Assembly (NCBI GenBank): GCA_002314915.1
Contig: DCHU01000006.1
Location: 1-8,256 of the forward strand
DNA: 8,256 nt
Direction: 5' to 3'
Source of the DNA: Caryophanales bacterium UBA1744
GTDB lineage: Bacteria > Bacillota_I > Bacilli_A > RFN20 > CAG-826
Part shown: piece after piece, positions 4,779 through 8,256 of the stretch
Position numbering within the stretch: the stretch's first letter is position 1
Layout of the letters: each line of letters begins with the position of its first letter
Notes under the pieces: generated by a model
Seen by the model: only the letters and a program-made list of their open reading frames with translations
What the model was told of the DNA's origin: nothing
Databases searched by the model: none
Program-made: the position numbers and the translations under genes

Positions 4779-5870
4779 ATGACAACATCCCTCTACGTCC
4801 ACATTCCATTCTGCTCGAGAATCTGCTCTTATTGCGATTTCTCAAAAGTCCTCTTTAATGAAAAGTGGGCTTTTTCTTATATCGATAAGCTTATAGAGGA
4901 AATCGAAGGGTATAACATACCTAAGCATTCCCAAAAGACAATCTACGTCGGTGGCGGAACTCCAAGCGCGCTCCCTTACGTCTTATTTAATAAGATAATA
5001 GGCTATCTCAGCCAATACCTCGCTGAAGATGGGGAGTTTTCCGTTGAGGCTAACCCTGAGTCTTTAAGCGTCGAAAAAATAGGAATTCTTAAAGAAAATG
5101 GAGTCAACAGAGTATCTCTAGGAGTGGAATCATCACAAAACAAGTACTTAGAGATGATGGAACGCCCTCATTCGTTTGAAGACGTCGAGGCTGTCGTATC
5201 AAATCTCAAATGCGCAGGTCTCACGAATATCAACATCGACCTCATATATGCATTGCCTGGCGAGACAAACGAAGAAGTGGAGACTGACATCAACGCATTA
5301 CTCTCTTTAGACGTTCCTCACATCTCGACTTATTCCCTCATCCTTGAGGATTCAACCAAATTCAAAAACCTCGGCCTAAAAGAAGCAGATGACTCAGTTC
5401 AAGCTGAACAATATGAGCTTATCCTCAAAACTCTAAGAGAACACGGCTATGAGAGATACGAAGTATCGAACTACTCAAAGCCAGGATTTGAATCCAAACA
5501 CAATTCTGTCTACTGGAGAAATGAGGAATACTATGGTTGCGGTATGGGCGCGTCAGGCTACCTTAACGGAATCAGATACAAAAACACAGGCAGCATCCTT
5601 GCATATTTATCAGGAAAGACGGTTGCAGAAGAAGAACCTGTTCTCGATAGCGACAAACCATTGCTCTTCCTCATGACCAATCTCCGTCTCAAAAGTGGGT
5701 TTGAGATATCCAAATTCAAAGAATTCGTCGGAGTGGACTTCAGAGAATTTGCAGGCGAAAAACTGAATAAGCTTGTGTCAGACGGTCTTATTGCCATCGA
5801 AAGCGAAAGAGTCCACGTCACCGATAAAGGCATGCTGTTGTTAGATAAGGTCACGATCTCGCTCATTTAG
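4779..5870 (+). CDS. hemW: HemW-like radical SAM protein (putative heme chaperone)
   Basis: This is 363 residues, normal for HemW and shorter than coproporphyrinogen dehydrogenase HemN. The radical SAM cluster motif is CSRICSYCDF at 12-21 (Cys12, Cys16, Cys19). GGGTPS at 58-63, the EANPES segment, NRVSLGVES, NINIDLIYALPGET and the HNSVYWRNEEYYGCGMGASG region are all family-typical. The C-terminal domain ends in a winged-helix-like LVSDGLIAIESERVHVTDKG. HemW binds an iron-sulfur cluster and SAM; heme transfer to respiratory enzymes is its proposed role. Older annotations calling this HemN are usually wrong. AAGAGGA lies about nine bases before the ATG, inside the previous gene. Two tandem TAG codons end the frame. 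A strong hairpin with T-run follows 59 bases later. Confidence 0.95.
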   Translation: MTTSLYVHIPFCSRICSYCDFSKVLFNEKWAFSYIDKLIEEIEGYNIPKHSQKTIYVGGGTPSALPYVLFNKIIGYLSQYLAEDGEFSVEANPESLSVEKIGILKENGVNRVSLGVESSQNKYLEMMERPHSFEDVEAVVSNLKCAGLTNINIDLIYALPGETNEEVETDINALLSLDVPHISTYSLILEDSTKFKNLGLKEADDSVQAEQYELILKTLREHGYERYEVSNYSKPGFESKHNSVYWRNEEYYGCGMGASGYLNGIRYKNTGSILAYLSGKTVAEEEPVLDSDKPLLFLMTNLRLKSGFEISKFKEFVGVDFREFAGEKLNKLVSDGLIAIESERVHVTDKGMLLLDKVTISLI

Positions 5871-5929
5871 TAGAGAATATTGCCGTTTGTCACGCGTATT
5901 TATCCATTTGTTGTAACTATATTGTTAAT

Positions 5930-5969
5930 AATCCCCTTGGCCTTTAACATTCGGTCAAAGGGATTTTTT
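5930..5969 (+). terminator. Intrinsic terminator after hemW, abutting the kinase start codon
   Basis: Bases 5930-5942 pair with 5953-5965 over 13 positions, with one C-A mismatch and one G-U, around a ten-base loop. T runs from 5964 to 5969. It is a convincing terminator for the 2950-5870 group. The T-run ends exactly at ATG 5970, and the 3' arm holds AAGGG, so it could also act as an attenuator or translational gate for the kinase gene. Confidence 0.85.
5958..5962 (+). promoter_or_regulatory. Shine-Dalgarno AAGGG buried in the hairpin 3' arm
   Basis: AAGGG ends seven bases before ATG 5970, a good spacing, and supports that start for the kinase. GGG pairs with CCC 5933-5935 in the terminator, so the site would be hidden when the hairpin is folded. 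Confidence 0.6.
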
Positions 5970-7355
5970 ATGCAGGATTTTTGGCGCAATGTAACTGACT
6001 TCTTCCAGCGTTTTTACTCATTCCCATACGTTTTCGAGATAGTTATGGCCTCAATCACCGCCATCATCTACAAAGCGCATTGGAGGAAGATGAAGTCTTT
6101 TCCGACCAAACTCATCGTCATCGATCTCCTGTCCGTCTTGGGCCTTATCGCTTCGATGACGTTTATTGCCGCTTTCTTCGCCGGACTAGGCTTAGCGGTC
6201 AATAAATTCATATCGTACCTCATGGTCTTCTCCGTTATCGTCCCTGGTGCGATATATCTATTCGTCTTTTCGAAGACTAAATGGCCGCAGAGAATCGTCA
6301 AGACCCTCTTGTTCCTCTCATCCATTTACGTAGTAACCGAAATCGGTCACCACGTTAATTACCTGACAAACGGAATAGAAAATCAGGCGTTGTTAGCGTT
6401 CGTTAAAGCCATCCCTTATCTTGTCATGCCTGCTACAGGCGTGGTCGTCGCGTTCTATTCGATCGATAAGTACAGAAACCTTCCAATCTCGCAGATAGTT
6501 TTGGCCGTCGTTACGTTTGTGGCGATATTCGTCGTCGCGATCTTACAGAGCTACAACATATCAAAAGCGTATGAAAACCGCATCGATGTTCCTGCCTTCA
6601 CACATGTCTTGTGGATACTCGTTATGTTCATGTTCTTGGTGCTGAACCTGGGATTCTATGTCGTATTATACGACACCCTTAAAAAACGAGACCATTTTAT
6701 GGAGATTACAGCGAAGTCTCAGATGGAAGAAGCGTCGGACGTAATGCTTAAAATCAATGAAGAAGCGATAACCAAAGCGAGCCATCTCTATCACGATTTG
6801 AAAAACCATATGCTATATCTTTCCGGATTAATGAAAGAGGAGGCATATGACGAGGCCATCCAATACTGCGAAAAGATTGGTGGCGATGAAGCGGAAGCCC
6901 TTCACATCGTAAACTGCGGAAACAGAGTCGTCTCCTCAATATTCAACCTCGAATACAAGAAAGCGGAACTCGCGAACGTGTACATGAAATACCTTATATC
7001 TATTGATAAAGAGGTGAAAATCAGAGAAGTTGACCTTGTATGCTTCCTAACAAACATCATCGATAACGCGATTGAGTCGTGCGTGAGGGAAAAAGAGCTT
7101 GGAAACAACACATCGGAAGGCTTTGACATCATTGTTCAACAGCATGAGGAGAGCTTGCGTGTCGTCTGCAAGAACAAGACGAGCAAAACAAGGGTAAGCA
7201 ACAAATCCGAAAAAGAAGAAGAGGGCCATGGGTATGGCCGAAAGATTATCAGGAGCATCGCAGAACGCTACAACGGTACTGTCAGGTTCCAAATTAAAGA
7301 CGGCTACTATGTAGTGGATGCATTACTAAATATGGAAAGTGAGGATAAACAATGA
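5970..7355 (+). CDS. AgrC/ComD-like sensor histidine kinase (HPK10 type, GHKL ATPase)
   Basis: This is 461 residues from ATG 5970. The N-terminal half holds about seven hydrophobic segments (near 18-34, 48-77, 83-100, 110-125, 141-164, 173-192, 213-235), like the polytopic sensors for peptide pheromones. A coiled-coil-like stretch (240-270) leads to the H-box YHDLKNH, with His275 the likely phosphorylated residue. The N-box is FLTNIIDNAIES (359-370; Asn362, Asp365, Asn366) and the G-box GHGYG (419-423). Kinases of this class usually sense exported peptides and phosphorylate LytTR regulators, as encoded next. The frame continues upstream to TTG 5880, adding 30 hydrophobic residues encoded across the terminator; that start has only a weak Shine-Dalgarno and is less likely. 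The gene ends in ATGA overlap with the regulator. It seems richer in TCG, GCG and ACG codons than its neighbours by eye, a possible hint of transfer. The ligand is unknown. Confidence 0.92.
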   Translation: MQDFWRNVTDFFQRFYSFPYVFEIVMASITAIIYKAHWRKMKSFPTKLIVIDLLSVLGLIASMTFIAAFFAGLGLAVNKFISYLMVFSVIVPGAIYLFVFSKTKWPQRIVKTLLFLSSIYVVTEIGHHVNYLTNGIENQALLAFVKAIPYLVMPATGVVVAFYSIDKYRNLPISQIVLAVVTFVAIFVVAILQSYNISKAYENRIDVPAFTHVLWILVMFMFLVLNLGFYVVLYDTLKKRDHFMEITAKSQMEEASDVMLKINEEAITKASHLYHDLKNHMLYLSGLMKEEAYDEAIQYCEKIGGDEAEALHIVNCGNRVVSSIFNLEYKKAELANVYMKYLISIDKEVKIREVDLVCFLTNIIDNAIESCVREKELGNNTSEGFDIIVQQHEESLRVVCKNKTSKTRVSNKSEKEEEGHGYGRKIIRSIAERYNGTVRFQIKDGYYVVDALLNMESEDKQ

Positions 7356-8080
7356 TCACAATTGCAATGTTAGACGATGAGATTAACTCATTGGAGATGG
7401 AGAGGGCTTCTTTGCAGGTCGCTTTCAACTCCCACAACGAAAAGGTGGATATTCATATCTTCACCGAGCCTGAGCCTTTCCTCAAATCATTCAAGGACAT
7501 CAAATATGACCTCGTCACTCTTGATGTAATCATGCCAATCATGGACGGAAATGAGGTAGCAAGAAGAATCAGAGAATTCAATGAGGATATCCCTATCATA
7601 TTCATTTCTTCTAATGAAGAAAAAGTATTCTCATGTTTCAAGTATGATCCAATCGGATTCATCAGAAAGACAAACTTCTTCGCCGATTCCGCCACAATGG
7701 TCAATCACTATCTTCAGGACATAATGCCTAAGATGAAGAAAGGCACGAACATAGAGATCAGAAGCCATGGAGAAACCATGGTCGTCAATCTCAGGAAGAT
7801 AATGTATATCGAAGGAGAACAAAACTACCAGAACATCTATTTATCAGATTCCGATAAAGCGATTCAAGTCAGATATTCGATGAATAGCCTAGTTGAACAG
7901 TTGTCATCATTTGGCTTCGTCAGGGTCCACAAAGGCTTCCTGGTCAATTACGCATACATCCAGAAGTTCGGTTCCTCATATCTCGTCTTAACAAACGGAA
8001 AACAGATTCCATTATCTAGAGGAAACAAGGTTGAAATCCTTGAGAGATATATGGATCTCACATCATCGATGAACGTCTAA
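7352..8080 (+). CDS. LytTR-family response regulator (AgrA-like)
   Basis: This is 242 residues, standard for AgrA/ComE-type regulators. The receiver domain (about 1-125) has the acidic pair Asp8-Asp9, phosphoacceptor Asp58 in LVTLDVIMPIMDG, the Ser86-Ser87 switch region and conserved Lys106. The LytTR DNA-binding domain (about 133-238) shows the typical motifs NLRKIMYIEGEQNY, GFVRVHKGFLVNYAYI and GKQIPLSRGNK. The ATG overlaps the kinase stop (ATGA) with GAGG at 7341-7344, spacing seven, so the pair is co-translated. LytTR proteins bind direct or inverted GTT-centred half-sites; a candidate lies 25 bases after this gene (8105-8122). Target genes cannot be read from this window except possibly the gene at 8195. 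Confidence 0.95.
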   Translation: MITIAMLDDEINSLEMERASLQVAFNSHNEKVDIHIFTEPEPFLKSFKDIKYDLVTLDVIMPIMDGNEVARRIREFNEDIPIIFISSNEEKVFSCFKYDPIGFIRKTNFFADSATMVNHYLQDIMPKMKKGTNIEIRSHGETMVVNLRKIMYIEGEQNYQNIYLSDSDKAIQVRYSMNSLVEQLSSFGFVRVHKGFLVNYAYIQKFGSSYLVLTNGKQIPLSRGNKVEILERYMDLTSSMNV

Positions 8081-8132
8081 TCAAAATGAAACCTCTTATT
8101 ACTATAAGTTATTCCTAACTATTCTTTTGATT
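8079..8132. promoter_or_regulatory. Nested inverted repeats after the response regulator; possible LytTR operator
   Basis: An outer perfect repeat AATCAAAA (8079-8086) / TTTTGATT (8125-8132) encloses an inner AGTTA-TTCC-TAACT (8107-8120). Read outward, TAAGTTATT (8105-8113, +) and ATAGTTAGG (8114-8122, -) each miss the published LytTR half-site consensus by one position, and they abut. TTGATT at 8127-8132 could be a -35 element with TAAATA (8150-8155) as a poor -10, 17 bases away. The outer stem has little GC and no T-run, so this is not a good terminator. The rest of the 114-base spacer shows only a short GACG-AAA-CGTC repeat (8168-8178). Confidence 0.4.
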
Positions 8133-8194
8133 GGGTCATTATGCCCACATAAATACCGAACCAAATTGACGAAACGTCTTAGAATAGGAGATAG

Positions 8195-8256
8195 ATGGAA
8201 AAGAAAACGAAGATAACAGCCATAATTGCAACAGCTGCTGCCGGCATCTGCGTTTT
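8195..8256 (+). CDS. Start of a gene for a secreted or membrane protein; truncated by window end
   Basis: The ATG at 8195 follows AGGAG (8186-8190) at a short spacing of four bases. Twenty complete codons are visible, encoding MEKKTKITAIIATAAAGICV. The form is a basic N-region then a hydrophobic core, as in a signal peptide or signal anchor. Cys19 could be a lipobox cysteine, but the preceding residues (AGI) do not fit well. It sits just downstream of the LytTR regulator and its candidate operator, so it may be a target of the two-component system. Nothing more can be said without the rest. Confidence 0.65.
   Translation, partial: MEKKTKITAIIATAAAGICV

Noticed and set aside
5880..5969. TTG start giving the kinase 30 more hydrophobic residues
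   Set aside because: It has only a weak upstream purine run, and the stretch codes across a clear terminator. ATG 5970 has AAGGG at good spacing. Not fully excluded, because the extra segment is membrane-like.
8168..8178. GACG-AAA-CGTC hairpin and TTGACG as a -35 element before the 8195 gene
   Set aside because: The stem is only four bases with no T-run, and no -10 hexamer lies at a workable distance before the ATG.
1..8256. CRISPR array, insertion sequence, tRNA or rRNA gene, or TGA recoding
   Set aside because: No regularly spaced repeats, transposase motifs, tRNA cloverleaf or rRNA signature were seen; TGA ends several genes and no gene needs it as Trp.

Overview
The window comes from a moderately AT-rich Bacillota genome, probably a Bacilli, Erysipelotrichia or RF39-like gut lineage (inference). 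The support is an L21 leader ahead of rplU, the rplU-prp-rpmA order with an N-terminally extended L27, and purine-rich Shine-Dalgarno sites. TGA is a stop codon and Trp is TGG in every gene, so this is the standard code and not Mycoplasma code 4. All genes lie on the + strand.

Layout. (1) 1-789 is the 3' end of valS. A 13-bp hairpin with a U-tract follows and runs directly into the start codon of a 61-residue bacteriocin-like peptide gene (848-1033). That gene overlaps radC (1030-1713) by ATGA. (2) 1714-1879 is an untranslated region holding a structured L21 leader, then the ribosomal operon rplU - prp - rpmA (1880-2789) and a clear intrinsic terminator. (3) A promoter at 2915-2942 drives an apparently leaderless gene (2950-4404). 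Its product looks like a Fic protein with a destroyed active site, joined to a proline-rich linker and a winged helix. A one-pass acidic membrane protein (4408-4776) and hemW (4779-5870) follow, 3 and 2 bases apart. (4) After a second hairpin with a U-tract that again abuts a start codon come a seven-helix AgrC/ComD-type histidine kinase (5970-7355) and an overlapping LytTR response regulator (7352-8080). A short spacer with an inverted repeat follows, then the start of a gene with a signal-peptide-like N-terminus (8195 onward).

How it fits together. Much of the window is housekeeping: tRNA charging, ribosomal proteins with the L27-processing protease, RadC and HemW. The unusual parts are the double-glycine-like peptide beside valS and radC, the pseudo-Fic/winged-helix protein with its membrane partner, and the peptide-sensor type two-component pair. 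The peptide gene and the kinase gene share one 5' architecture: terminator hairpin, Shine-Dalgarno buried in the 3' arm, U-tract as spacer, then AUG. This gives a testable but unproven idea that the two are controlled alike, or that the peptide is a signal for a kinase of this class.
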